Positions 1 to 7,738 of a DNA stretch of 39,524 bases are shown here, piece by piece. Under the pieces are notes generated by a model. That model was not told the DNA's origin, did not search any database, and saw only the letters and a program-made list of their open reading frames with translations. The stretch covers positions 1 to 39,524 of the forward strand of contig CAYFUI010000004.1 in the NCBI GenBank assembly GCA_964346445.1, given 5' to 3'. The stretch comes from JAGOZV01 sp964346445. GTDB lineage: Bacteria > Patescibacteriota > Saccharimonadia > Saccharimonadales > Saccharimonadaceae. Position 1 is the stretch's first letter; each line of letters begins with the position of its first letter. A program made the position numbers and the translations under genes.

Positions 1-8
1 CACCATCA

Positions 9-1841
9 CTATGCAGCATGCTTTTTGGCTCTTTTTCTGTCGTTCACATCCAAATATAGCTTACGTAAACGTAAACTTTTCGGCGTAACCTCTAATAATT
101 CGTCATCATTGAGAAAGTCTATAGCCTGCTCAAGGCTCATATCTGTAAAAGGTGTTAATTGCACCGTACCATCCGATGACTTTGAGCGCATATTAGTTAA
201 GTGCTTAGCTTTACAAACGTTTATCTCTAAATCCTCTTGTCTGTTTGAAAGGCCCACAATCATTCCGGCGTAAACTTCAGTGCCCGGTCCAACAAACAGC
301 TCGCCCCTAGCCTCTGCTGTCTGCAGCGCATACGGCGTAGTTGTTCCTGGCTCAAAAGCAATTAAAGCACCACCACGTGTATCTTGCAGTTTAGGACCAA
401 GCGGTTGATAACTATCAAATAAAGAATTCATAATTACTGTTCCCTTTGTGGCCGTTAGTAAAATATTTCTTAGACCAATAAGGGCACGTGTGGAAATTTT
501 ATACACCTGGACCACATCTCCTGTAGCCGCAGTTTCTTGTTTAACTAATGTAGCCTGTCGCTTGCCTAGCTCCTGACTGATGGCACCTATATATTCAGCG
601 GGAGCCTCTAGGGTTAGCTCTTCTACGGGCTCCTGCTTAAGGCCATCTTTTTCTAATAAAACTACTTGTGGGCGTCCAACTTCTAGCTCAAAACCCTCAC
701 GACGGAGTGCTTCTATTAAGACAGAGAGGTGCAATTCCCCTCGGCCTGAAACTACAAAACCTAGCCCCTCCTCTTTTACCTGCAGCGCCACATTAGTTTC
801 AAGCTCTTTTTGCAGCCGCTCATTTATTTGCCGGCTGGTCGTGAACTCACCTTCCCTTCCCTTCATCGGGCTTGTATTTGGACCTATATACATGCTTAGT
901 GTTGGCGCTTCAAGAGTTAAAACTGGCAACGGGTCAGGGTCTGTGGGCGATGAAATAGTATCACCAATATGGGCCTCAGCTAAGCCGGTAACGGCTACAA
1001 TATCACCAGCCCCTGCCTGTTCTACCTCTTCTTTTTCTAAACCCCTAAATACAAAAAGCTTGTCTATCTTAGTTTTAATAATATCTTCCTGGTTTTTTAT
1101 AAGAGCAACTGGCAAATTTTTAGACAAAATACCCCTATTAATCCTCCCAATAGCGTATTTCCCTAAAAACGAATCATATTGAAGAGCGGTAATTAACATT
1201 TGCGGCTGTCCGCTGCTGACATTAGGGGCGGGAATTTCCGAAATAATGGCTTCAAATATAGGCTCTAAGCTAGCTGCGTTACCGAGTGCACTTTGACTAG
1301 GCGCCTCACCCCACGCTTTACCATCACGCCCCACGCTGTAATAGGTTTTATACTTTAGCTGGTCTTCGTCTATCGCCAGTTCAAGGAAGAGGTCTGCTAC
1401 TTCGTCCTCTACGGCTGCAATTCGGGCAAATGGTTTGTCTACTTTATTTACTACCACTATTGGCTTTAAGCCTAGTTCTAGCGCCTTAGTTAAGACAAAC
1501 TTGGTTTGAGGCATTGGCCCCTCAGCCGCATCAACAATTAAAATAACACCATCAGCCATATTAAGAGTCCGTTCAACCTCTCCTGAGAAGTCGGCATGTC
1601 CAGGCGTATCAATTATATTAATTTTATAATCTTTATAGTGAACGGCAGTTTGCTTTGCAGTAATCGTAATGCCACGCTCGCTTTCCTGGTCGCCACTATC
1701 CATTATTAAAGACTGGCTCATTTCTGCTTGGTTTTGTCTAAAAGTATTACTTTGCTTTAGCAGCCCATCTACCATGGTGGTTTTACCATGGTCAACATGG
1801 GCGATAATGGCAACGTTTCTAATTAAATTGGGATCTTTCAC
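9..1841 (-). CDS. typA: Ribosome-associated GTPase TypA/BipA
   Basis: Translational GTPase of the EF-G/LepA superfamily that binds the ribosome and acts in ribosome assembly and stress adaptation. The 610-aa product has the usual family length. The G1 loop (AHVDHGKTT, residues ~15-23), switch I (RGITITAK), G3 (DTPGHADF) and G4 (VNKVDKP) are all intact, followed by the beta-barrel, EF-G-like domains and the TypA-specific C-terminal domain ending in a basic tail (RKRAKKHAA-like). The start is GTG at 1841; no ATG fits better and only a weak purine run precedes it. A consensus promoter lies at 1935-1963, giving a leader of about 87 nt. It is divergent from the unknown gene at 2069. Confidence 0.97.
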   Translation of the reverse strand: MKDPNLIRNVAIIAHVDHGKTTMVDGLLKQSNTFRQNQAEMSQSLIMDSGDQESERGITITAKQTAVHYKDYKINIIDTPGHADFSGEVERTLNMADGVILIVDAAEGPMPQTKFVLTKALELGLKPIVVVNKVDKPFARIAAVEDEVADLFLELAIDEDQLKYKTYYSVGRDGKAWGEAPSQSALGNAASLEPIFEAIISEIPAPNVSSGQPQMLITALQYDSFLGKYAIGRINRGILSKNLPVALIKNQEDIIKTKIDKLFVFRGLEKEEVEQAGAGDIVAVTGLAEAHIGDTISSPTDPDPLPVLTLEAPTLSMYIGPNTSPMKGREGEFTTSRQINERLQKELETNVALQVKEEGLGFVVSGRGELHLSVLIEALRREGFELEVGRPQVVLLEKDGLKQEPVEELTLEAPAEYIGAISQELGKRQATLVKQETAATGDVVQVYKISTRALIGLRNILLTATKGTVIMNSLFDSYQPLGPKLQDTRGGALIAFEPGTTTPYALQTAEARGELFVGPGTEVYAGMIVGLSNRQEDLEINVCKAKHLTNMRSKSSDGTVQLTPFTDMSLEQAIDFLNDDELLEVTPKSLRLRKLYLDVNDRKRAKKHAA

Positions 1842-1934
1842 CAGTTTTTCTCTTTTCTATTTAGCTTTTTCAATAAAAAAACTGGACTAAGCCAGCTTTC
1901 TCTATCTAAACCTTTATATTAAATTATATAAATA

Positions 1935-1963
1935 ATTATACACCTTATGTCATTAATTGTCAA
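1935..1963 (-). promoter_or_regulatory. Consensus sigma-70 promoter of typA
   Basis: On the minus strand TTGACA (1963-1958) is followed after exactly 17 bp by TATAAT (1940-1935). Both hexamers are perfect matches to consensus. The predicted transcription start is near 1928, giving an ~87-nt leader before the GTG start of typA. Confidence 0.85.
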
Positions 1964-1980
1964 ATGTCTACTTTATAGGA

Positions 1981-2009
1981 TTGACTTTATAACAATTTAG
2001 TGAGATAAT
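1981..2009 (+). promoter_or_regulatory. Promoter of the unknown gene at 2069
   Basis: TTGACT (1981-1986), 17 bp, GATAAT (2004-2009), preceded by TGA as an extended -10. It is divergent from the typA promoter, with the two -35 boxes about 17 bp apart. The transcript would begin near 2016 with a hairpin: TTAGTTTT pairs with AAAACTAA, and inside it GCA pairs with TGC. Confidence 0.7.
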
Positions 2010-2068
2010 ATTGTTATTAGTTTTAGCATGTTGCAAAACTAAAGCTCTTGTCAGAAAGTAGGACAACG

Positions 2069-2503
2069 ATGTTCGCAGCCCTTAATCAGAAATGGAAAAG
2101 CTACCGTCGAACAAAGCAAGAAAAGCAGTTGATCATAAAAGCTGAGGCTTTAACACGCGAAGTGGACAACTTCTTAGTGAGTGCTCACAGCGGCTATGCA
2201 GCAATTTACCGCTGGGTTGAAGCCATGCCAGGCTTTAGTGCCGGTTATGTCACAGCTATCCAAAAGGAAATTGCTCAGGCACTACAAGCTGTAATGCGTA
2301 ATGCCGTGTTAAGTGACGCCTTGGTTGAACTGGCCAAGCAAAGTGGTATAGAGGATGCACAAGACATCCTGCGCACCAAAACTGCTTGGACCAACGCTCA
2401 GGTGGGCGGCAAGTACGCAGCTAAATTCCTCACGACCAAAGGAGTACGCAAAGAATGCATCAATCCAATAATTACAAGGAGTGTTGAAGCCTATCGCCTA
2501 TGA
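2069..2503 (+). CDS. Unrecognised small protein, ~144 aa
   Basis: I do not recognise this protein. It is mostly helical and charged, with a basic N-terminus (KWKSYRRTKQEKQ) and no signal peptide or membrane segment, so it is probably cytosolic. I chose ATG 2069 because AGGA lies at a workable distance upstream; an in-frame TTG at 2048 would add seven residues but has no Shine-Dalgarno sequence. It stands alone between its own promoter (1981-2009) and a hairpin terminator (2525-2552). By eye it is richer in G+C than the housekeeping genes around it. Its stop codon is TGA, which argues against a UGA-recoding code. No function is proposed. Confidence 0.7.
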   Translation: MFAALNQKWKSYRRTKQEKQLIIKAEALTREVDNFLVSAHSGYAAIYRWVEAMPGFSAGYVTAIQKEIAQALQAVMRNAVLSDALVELAKQSGIEDAQDILRTKTAWTNAQVGGKYAAKFLTTKGVRKECINPIITRSVEAYRL

Positions 2504-2524
2504 AATTTCTGAACAATACGGAGC

Positions 2525-2552
2525 GGGAGCTAGCCACGGCTAGCTCCCTTTC
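2525..2552 (+). terminator. Rho-independent terminator after the 2069 gene
   Basis: A perfect 10-bp stem, GGGAGCTAGC (2525-2534) with GCTAGCTCCC (2539-2548) and loop CACG, is followed by a short TTTC run. The U-tract is weak but the stem is strong and sits 22 bases after the stop codon. Confidence 0.7.
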
Positions 2553-2563
2553 AACTTTAAAGG

Positions 2564-2591
2564 TTGAATTTTACATTAAGTAGAGTATAAT
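2564..2591 (+). promoter_or_regulatory. Promoter of tRNA-Val
   Basis: TTGAAT (2564-2569), 16 bp, TATAAT (2586-2591). The predicted start is about 2598, some 16 nt before the mature tRNA 5' end. Confidence 0.65.
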
Positions 2592-2613
2592 TTACCTAGT
2601 AACACCCTTAAGA

Positions 2614-2690
2614 GCGCGCTTAGCTCAGTTGGCTAGAGCATCTCGTTTACACCGAGAGGGTCGGGGGTTCGAGTCCCTCAGCGCGCACCA
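2614..2690 (+). tRNA. tRNA-Val (anticodon TAC)
   Basis: A full 77-nt cloverleaf with the CCA end encoded. The acceptor stem GCGCGCT/AGCGCGC is perfect, the D-loop has TAGCTCAGTTGG, and the anticodon stem TCTCG/CGAGA closes loop TTTACAC with anticodon TAC. The T-arm contains GGTTCGAGTCC and the discriminator base is A. A terminator follows directly. Confidence 0.97.
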
Positions 2691-2694
2691 TAAC

Positions 2695-2717
2695 AGACTG
2701 CAAACGCAGTCTTTTTG
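2695..2717 (+). terminator. Terminator of tRNA-Val
   Basis: AGACTGC (2695-2701) pairs with GCAGTCT (2706-2712) and is followed by a T-run with one interruption (TTTTTGCTTT). It lies 5 nt after the encoded CCA. Confidence 0.85.
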
Positions 2718-2751
2718 CTTTATTGACGATAATATGTTAAAATATATTACA

Positions 2752-2772
2752 TTATGAGCAGGTAGCTCATAA
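2752..2772 (+). promoter_or_regulatory. Leader hairpin before the 2796 gene
   Basis: TTATGAGC (2752-2759) and GCTCATAA (2765-2772) form a perfect 8-bp stem with loop AGGTA, about 24 nt before the start codon. A possible promoter lies upstream (TTGACG at 2723-2728, TATTAC at 2745-2750, 16-bp spacer), which would put this hairpin at the extreme 5' end of the mRNA, where it could stabilise it. Confidence 0.45.
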
Positions 2773-2795
2773 GAACCTGAAGAAATGAGAGACGA

Positions 2796-3419
2796 ATGCG
2801 ACCTGATGTCTATATCACCGCCGCAAATGGTGACAAGACTAAACTAGAACAAGACCCTACCTGGATCGAGAATTATGACCAAACACCGCGACACAGGCTG
2901 ACCAAAAAACCCATTCCACCTGATCCGAAGAAGCCTCACTTGGTGCAAACCACTCGGTACCTCATACCGAACACCCTACAGGGTAGGTGCCTAAAGGCCT
3001 ATCTAGTAAGCGAAGAGCGGGGTACCAGCCGTGTTGGCAAGGTTATCATACCCACTTCACCAGATGGAGAGCGCTTGCGGGTGCGAGAAGTAGTGCCCGC
3101 TATTGACGATGCGCGACACCCATTGTCACCACAAATGCGCTTTGCCCAGCTCGGTATCGTGGGTTTAGGCAGAGTACCTAACTCGTCACGAGTTCAAGTG
3201 GCAGTGCAATCGTACAAGGTGACGCGCCGTCGTGGCGACACAGCTCATGTCTACCTTGAGAGGTATGCGCACTTTTGGCGACTATCACTAGACCCAACTG
3301 TTACGCTAAACCAGGAGCCATTTGGCAACTGGGGTGAAGCAATTGCTGCCGGTCTTGACCGGTGGAACAATAAGTGCGAGGAAAAACCTTGCCCGTTCCA
3401 CTACGCTGTCTCCTTCTAA
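2796..3419 (+). CDS. Unrecognised soluble protein, 207 aa
   Basis: I do not recognise this protein. It has no signal peptide or transmembrane segment and looks soluble. It is rich in Arg, Pro and Lys: the N-terminal third holds many prolines (KKPIPPDPKKP near residues 38-48), and the rest looks like beta strands with basic patches (SYKVTRRRGD). Two cysteines lie close together near the end (KCEEKPC). The gene is monocistronic, flanked upstream by the tRNA-Val terminator and a leader hairpin and downstream by a very strong palindromic terminator. The Shine-Dalgarno sequence is weak (GAGAGACGA before ATG). Base composition looks more GC-rich than the neighbouring housekeeping genes, like the 2069 gene. 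Confidence 0.75.
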   Translation: MRPDVYITAANGDKTKLEQDPTWIENYDQTPRHRLTKKPIPPDPKKPHLVQTTRYLIPNTLQGRCLKAYLVSEERGTSRVGKVIIPTSPDGERLRVREVVPAIDDARHPLSPQMRFAQLGIVGLGRVPNSSRVQVAVQSYKVTRRRGDTAHVYLERYAHFWRLSLDPTVTLNQEPFGNWGEAIAAGLDRWNNKCEEKPCPFHYAVSF

Positions 3420-3426
3420 AGGAAAA

Positions 3427-3463
3427 GCCCGTGTCCATCTAGATGGACACGGGCCTATTTTTT
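3427..3463 (+). terminator. Strong palindromic terminator of the 2796 gene
   Basis: A perfect 28-nt palindrome at 3427-3454 (arm GCCCGTGTCCATCT) is followed by CTATTTTTTTC. It lies 8 bases after the stop codon. It separates this gene from the convergent tRNA-Leu. Confidence 0.92.
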
Positions 3464-3479
3464 TCAATTTAAACCATTT

Positions 3480-3566
3480 TGGTGCGCACGAGAAGACTTG
3501 AACTTCCACAAGCCGAAGCTCACTAGCACCTCAAGCTAGCGCGTCTACCAATTCCGCCACGCGCGC
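3480..3566 (-). tRNA. tRNA-Leu (anticodon GAG)
   Basis: An 87-nt class II tRNA with encoded CCA. The acceptor stem GCGCGCG/CGTGCGC has one G-U pair. The anticodon stem CTAGC/GCTAG closes loop TTGAGGT (anticodon GAG), and there is a long variable arm (GAGCTTCGGCTTG). The D-arm contains GGCGGAATTGGTAGAC, typical of Leu tRNAs, and the discriminator is A. Confidence 0.97.
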
Positions 3567-3598
3567 ATAAACTGGCTTACTCTATCAATATACAAGCT

Positions 3599-5407
3599 CT
3601 ATGGTGTTTTGTAAACTGAGCGCGTTCCAGTTGTCCAATAAAGGAGGTCTGAGTAACGACTAATTGGCGAAACAAACTTTACCTCATCACTAAACGAGCG
3701 CGTACTAGGAAGATTTACGTAATTAGCGCTAGTGCGATAGAGCCCAACGGCTGGAGCGTCCTCTAGCCAACGGGAGGCAAACCGTGAATATTTAGCACTC
3801 CTCAAGGCTGGGTCGCGTTTATTGCGGGCTGTACTTAATGCGTCGTCCGCAATTTCATTTTTATAATTAGAAAAGTTTAAGCCATTCTTGGAAGCTTGAC
3901 TAGAGTGCCAGTAGGCGTATACATCTGAGTCGGCGCCAATGTTAATTTTGTTTACTAACATATCAAAATCGCGTGGTTGCAGTGTATTTTGCACCGCGCC
4001 CTGCTCCAAGCTATCCAGGTCTAAAATTTGTAAATCGGTTTTAATGCCAAAACCGTTAAGTTGTCTAATTACCTCATCGGCGGCCACCTCTAGTTCAGCA
4101 CTTTTTATGACGGCTAGCTTAAAGCGGAGCTCCTCTTCACCCTTCTTCCAGCTACCATCATCTTGCTGCTTCCAACCCAGTTCATCTAAATAAGCTTTTG
4201 CTAGTGCTGGGTCATGCTTTGGTTTTTCCAGATTGGCTGGGTCCACAAACGTGGGCAAATACATTTCTTCTAGTTGACCGTTGCCAACTCTTTTTTGGAG
4301 CTCATTGGTGTCTAAGGCAAAGCGTAGCGCTTGTCGCAACTTAACCTCTTTTAAGCTTTCTGCTTGAGTATTAAAAAGGAGATATACCCCACCCTGCGTT
4401 GGTACAGCCCGGACATTATACTTTGTCGCATCCACCTTAGCTAGTTGTGAAGGAAGGATGTCTGCCATACCGTTTACTTCCTTGTTGTTTAAGGCAGCTA
4501 ATAAACTTTCGGGCGTGTCATAAACTAATAATTGGAACCGTGAGATGCGGGGCTTACCACGATAATAGTTGTCGTTTCTAGCAAGATGGACTGCTTGCTG
4601 ACTGCCGCCTACCGTATCGCCATCTTGAATAAACTTAAAGGTGAAGGGTCCACTGCCAACCGGCTCTTCGCTAAAAGGACTATCCTTTAGCTCGCTAGCG
4701 GGCACCTCCTTTAAAAGATGTTCTGGCAAAATGGGAAAATTCAAGTAGTTGACAAAAGGTGCATATGGGCTGTTTAATTTTAGTTCTACATTAAACTCCC
4801 CAACCTCTTTTACCTCAACCCCCTCCCATACGCTGCTTGTTCCAGCTTTAACTTCTGGGTTTTTTAATAAATTAATAGTAAAAACCAAATCTTTAGCAGT
4901 CATTGGTATACCGTCCTGCCATTCAATGTCCTCACGTAGCGCCATTTTGTAGACAGTTTCTGACTCATCTATAGTCAGGTCATCAAGGGCATCGTAGCCT
5001 AAAACGCCACTGGTGTCGTAGCTCATTGGTTGTGAAAAAATGAGTTTACTTAGGGCTTGTTCAGCACTAGTGGAGGCAAAGAGTGGGTTCATGGTGGTAA
5101 CAGGCCCTAAGACCCCCTCCACGTAAACAGAGTCGTTAGCTGGTGCAGTAGTTGTATAGCTGTTGCGGTATAAAAGAAGTTGCACACCAACTAATATTAT
5201 TAAAAAACCAACTAGCATAAACCACAGTGTGATCTGCCTTCTGGCATCGCCCACACTTGTCCAGCGCCTAACAATAAACTTGTGGGCATGGGAAGCCCCT
5301 TTAGACTCGGCTTTTTTTAAACGCCTAGATAGCTCTTTACTATCCAAGCTTGGCCTTACCGCAAGACCCCATTTCTGATTTTTTTGGTTACGTTGTTTTT
5401 TGCCCAT
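3599..5407 (-). CDS. Membrane-anchored ABC transporter substrate-binding protein, family 5 (peptide-type)
   Basis: An extracytoplasmic solute-binding protein of the OppA/DppA family (SBP_bac_5), normally the peptide- or nickel-binding subunit of an ABC importer. The 602-aa product starts with a basic cytosolic stretch of ~55 residues and one transmembrane helix (~60-80, LWFMLVGFLIILVGVQ). It has no lipobox cysteine, so it is anchored by an uncleaved helix. Family features follow: the YVEGVLGPVTTMNPLFA start, DIEWQDGIPMTAKDLVFTI, the PVGSGPFTF loop and the VKLRQALRFALD segment. It lies 8 nt after secG with no Shine-Dalgarno sequence, so its translation is probably coupled to secG. No permease or ATPase gene is in the window, so its transporter partner is unknown. 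Confidence 0.9.
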   Translation of the reverse strand: MGKKQRNQKNQKWGLAVRPSLDSKELSRRLKKAESKGASHAHKFIVRRWTSVGDARRQITLWFMLVGFLIILVGVQLLLYRNSYTTTAPANDSVYVEGVLGPVTTMNPLFASTSAEQALSKLIFSQPMSYDTSGVLGYDALDDLTIDESETVYKMALREDIEWQDGIPMTAKDLVFTINLLKNPEVKAGTSSVWEGVEVKEVGEFNVELKLNSPYAPFVNYLNFPILPEHLLKEVPASELKDSPFSEEPVGSGPFTFKFIQDGDTVGGSQQAVHLARNDNYYRGKPRISRFQLLVYDTPESLLAALNNKEVNGMADILPSQLAKVDATKYNVRAVPTQGGVYLLFNTQAESLKEVKLRQALRFALDTNELQKRVGNGQLEEMYLPTFVDPANLEKPKHDPALAKAYLDELGWKQQDDGSWKKGEEELRFKLAVIKSAELEVAADEVIRQLNGFGIKTDLQILDLDSLEQGAVQNTLQPRDFDMLVNKINIGADSDVYAYWHSSQASKNGLNFSNYKNEIADDALSTARNKRDPALRSAKYSRFASRWLEDAPAVGLYRTSANYVNLPSTRSFSDEVKFVSPISRYSDLLYWTTGTRSVYKTP

Positions 5408-5415
5408 AAAAAGCT

Positions 5416-5643
5416 TTAACTACCTAGAACAAGCGCAGCCAAGATAGAACCGACAAAAATAACGGCCATTATAACAGTTAGGTCAAAAAGGTTTTTGTCA
5501 AAACCACGCCGCGTTGTATACAGTTCTCCTGAAGCGCCAAAGCCGGCACCAAGCGTAGCACCACGTTGTTGTAGCAAAATAGCTATTACTAGAATAATTG
5601 CCGAACCAACTGTTATAAATTGTAAAATACCATTAATATCCAT
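5416..5643 (-). CDS. secG: Preprotein translocase subunit SecG
   Basis: Small inner-membrane subunit of the SecYEG channel. The 75 aa hold two hydrophobic segments (FITVGSAIILVIAILLQQ and LFDLTVIMAVIFVGSILAAL) around the family loop QQRGATLGAGFGASGELYTTRRG, with the usual G-rich and RRG residues. Its ATG overlaps the last base of the upstream stop codon (TAATG), so it is translationally coupled to the holin-like gene. Confidence 0.93.
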   Translation of the reverse strand: MDINGILQFITVGSAIILVIAILLQQRGATLGAGFGASGELYTTRRGFDKNLFDLTVIMAVIFVGSILAALVLGS

Positions 5644-6065
5644 TATTTCTCCGTTTCAATTATATAAGATTTATCATAAGATGTGCTCACTATATAGTTA
5701 ACTAGTCCTAAAATTAACCCAGCCACTATAGAATGCTTAAATGTCATGTGCAACCCTCCTGGCGCCAGTAATAGTGTGTAGTACACTAAAACACCATTAA
5801 CTATTAGCGTGAATAACCCTAAAGTAACTAATATAAGCGGAAAAGACAAGGCTATAAGGAAGGGTTTAATAAATTCATTTGCTATGGAAAATATTAAGCC
5901 TGCTACCAAGAAAGCCGCTATGCCAGCCGTTGGTTCTACGTTATCATAGCCGGTACCTAGGAGCCTTATAGAGATCCAAATTCCAAACGAGTTAAAAAGC
6001 CATCTAACCACAAAGGCTTTGATGCTTTTTTTGCCTAAATACTGCTTAACTACTACCTGTTTCAT
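5643..6065 (-). CDS. Phage-holin-4-like membrane protein (YvlD-type)
   Basis: A small integral membrane protein of the phage holin superfamily IV / YvlD type, widespread in bacterial chromosomes and of unclear function. Four hydrophobic helices are visible from the start MKQVV: WLFNSFGIWISIRLLG, GIAAFLVAGLIFSIANEF (with the family-typical N-E-F and K-P), LIALSFPLILVTLGLFTLIVNGVLVYYTLLL, and HSIVAGLILGLVNYIV. An upstream ATG at 6101 would add 12 residues, but a -10 box (TGGTATAAT, 6083-6075) lies inside that extension, so I prefer ATG 6065, nine bases after the box. Its stop overlaps the secG start by one base. Confidence 0.82.
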   Translation of the reverse strand: MKQVVVKQYLGKKSIKAFVVRWLFNSFGIWISIRLLGTGYDNVEPTAGIAAFLVAGLIFSIANEFIKPFLIALSFPLILVTLGLFTLIVNGVLVYYTLLLAPGGLHMTFKHSIVAGLILGLVNYIVSTSYDKSYIIETEK

Positions 6066-6074
6066 TATCTTTTT

Positions 6075-6083
6075 ATTATACCA
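6075..6083 (-). promoter_or_regulatory. Extended -10 promoter for the holin-like gene and secG
   Basis: TGGTATAAT on the minus strand, ending nine bases before ATG 6065, so the mRNA would have a leader of only about 3 nt. No clear -35 box is present. Confidence 0.6.
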
Positions 6084-6121
6084 CTTACCGCTGTTTACCA
6101 AAAATTATTATCGAAAAGTTT

Positions 6122-7669
6122 CTACTTTAGCTGTTCTTTTATAAGTTTAGCTTTTGCTTTACCTACAACCAGGCTTATTTGCTCACCACTGGCGGCCGCT
6201 ACGCCCTTAACACTCCCAAATTGACGTAAAAGCTTTTGTCTGGTTTTCGGACCGATGCCCGGTATCTCTTCTAAAGCATTTCTCGTTTGGCCGCTTCTTT
6301 TTAATGTGGTGTGGTAACTAATAGCAAAACGGTGCGATTCATCCCTGATACGCTGAAACAGTTGAACTACATCCTGATACTGGCTGTCTGTTTGGCCGGC
6401 ACTCAAGTTTTTGGCATGACTACCAAGACCACCCTTGCCAACATGTAAGTTTAATACTAAAAAATCACCCTCTCTCAATACTGAAACGCCCTTTTGAGGC
6501 TGTTTTAATAAATTAATTAAATACGAGGTATCAATATTAGAAAGCTCATCATGCACCATGATTAGCTCATCATTTTTGGCCATACTAACAAGTGGTATAT
6601 TTATATTTAAATCCTTAAGCACAGTGGCAGCAGCTCCTAGCTGCCCTTTACCGCCATCGATTAAAATAAGGTTTGGTGGCGGCGCGTTTTTATTTCTACC
6701 GGTAAAACGCCTCGTCATGACTTCTTTCATATTTTGATAGTCATCGTTTCGCTGGCTATACATTTTATATTTGCGATACTCCGCCCTATTGCTTACACCA
6801 TTCGTAAAAACAACTTGGGAAGCCACGACATCTTTACCACTCATGTGTGATATGTCGTAACCTTCTATGCGGAAAGGTTCTTTCTTTAAGTTAAAAAGTT
6901 GCACAATTTGTCTTAAGGCCCGGTCCTTACTAATGCTAATAGCTTCGCTATCACTAAATGAGATTCTTCTTTTTAATTGATTCAACTGAAATAAGCGATT
7001 ACGAAAAAAAGCTGCTTTTTCATAATCCTGGTCCATAGCCGCAATTTTCATTAAGTTCTCGTATTCTTTAATTATAGCCGTACGGTTACCTTTTATATAG
7101 CTAATTAATTGCTTTAAATTATTTTTGTATTCCGAAGAAGTTAAGCCCACGGGCTCTAGTCCAATATGCGCGTCTAAGCTGGGACGCACGCCTGCTTTTG
7201 GTGCTTTAACATAATAAGGAAAAGCCCTCCTAAGGTAGCGCATAGCCTGCCTAACCGGTGGTGCATTATAATATGGACCAAAATAATCGGCCCCATCGTC
7301 GGCTGGGTTACGAGTATAGCTAATGTGGGGCCACTCATCCTTCATATTGATTCTAATATACAACTGAGACTTATCATCGCGTAATAAAATATTATATCGC
7401 GGCAGGTAACGCTTCACCATCTCGCTTTCTAGGAAAAGTGCATCAATCTCACTCTCTACCTCAATCCAGTCTAGGTTAGCAATATCATTCACTAAAGCAA
7501 TAGTTTTATTATCAAAATCTTTATTAGTTTGAAAATATTGCCGTACACGGTTACGTAGAACGGCCGCTTTACCAATGTATATAATTTGATCCTGACTATC
7601 CTTGAAGAAATAGACACCTGGCGCACGAGGTAAAGTTTTTACTTTTTCTTTAACTGGATTAACTGACAT
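6122..7669 (-). CDS. uvrC: Excinuclease ABC subunit UvrC
   Basis: The endonuclease of nucleotide excision repair that makes both incisions around a lesion. At 515 aa it is shorter than the usual ~600. Domains in order: GIY-YIG nuclease (~15-95; GVYFF and YIGKA, with the conserved E in FLESEMVKRYLPRYN), UVR motif binding UvrB (~205-240; YEKAAFFRNRL), RNase H-like nuclease (~270-430; GYDISH, LILIDGGKGQL, and the H in RDESHRFAIS), and a C-terminal helix-hairpin-helix (EIPGIGPKTRQKLLRQFGS). I find no cysteine anywhere in the protein. The linker that carries Fe-S-binding cysteines in E. coli UvrC reads PSLDAHIGLEPVGL here. A TGTTATAAT box ends 8 bases before the ATG, suggesting a leaderless mRNA. 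Confidence 0.96.
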   Translation of the reverse strand: MSVNPVKEKVKTLPRAPGVYFFKDSQDQIIYIGKAAVLRNRVRQYFQTNKDFDNKTIALVNDIANLDWIEVESEIDALFLESEMVKRYLPRYNILLRDDKSQLYIRINMKDEWPHISYTRNPADDGADYFGPYYNAPPVRQAMRYLRRAFPYYVKAPKAGVRPSLDAHIGLEPVGLTSSEYKNNLKQLISYIKGNRTAIIKEYENLMKIAAMDQDYEKAAFFRNRLFQLNQLKRRISFSDSEAISISKDRALRQIVQLFNLKKEPFRIEGYDISHMSGKDVVASQVVFTNGVSNRAEYRKYKMYSQRNDDYQNMKEVMTRRFTGRNKNAPPPNLILIDGGKGQLGAAATVLKDLNINIPLVSMAKNDELIMVHDELSNIDTSYLINLLKQPQKGVSVLREGDFLVLNLHVGKGGLGSHAKNLSAGQTDSQYQDVVQLFQRIRDESHRFAISYHTTLKRSGQTRNALEEIPGIGPKTRQKLLRQFGSVKGVAAASGEQISLVVGKAKAKLIKEQLK

Positions 7670-7677
7670 ACTCTTTA

Positions 7678-7686
7678 ATTATAACA
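7678..7686 (-). promoter_or_regulatory. Extended -10 promoter of uvrC
   Basis: TGTTATAAT on the minus strand with 8 bases (TAAAGAGT) to the uvrC ATG. It is interleaved with the divergent promoter at 7697-7725; no good -35 was found. Confidence 0.65.
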
Positions 7687-7696
7687 CCTTAGGCAT

Positions 7697-7725
7697 TTGA
7701 CTAAATACACAAAAATTAGTATAGT
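7697..7725 (+). promoter_or_regulatory. Promoter of the EEP-family gene
   Basis: TTGACT (7697-7702), 17 bp, TATAGT (7720-7725). The predicted start is ~7732, giving a 7-nt leader before ATG 7739. Divergent from uvrC. Confidence 0.7.
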
Positions 7726-7738
7726 AAGATGAAAGTTT

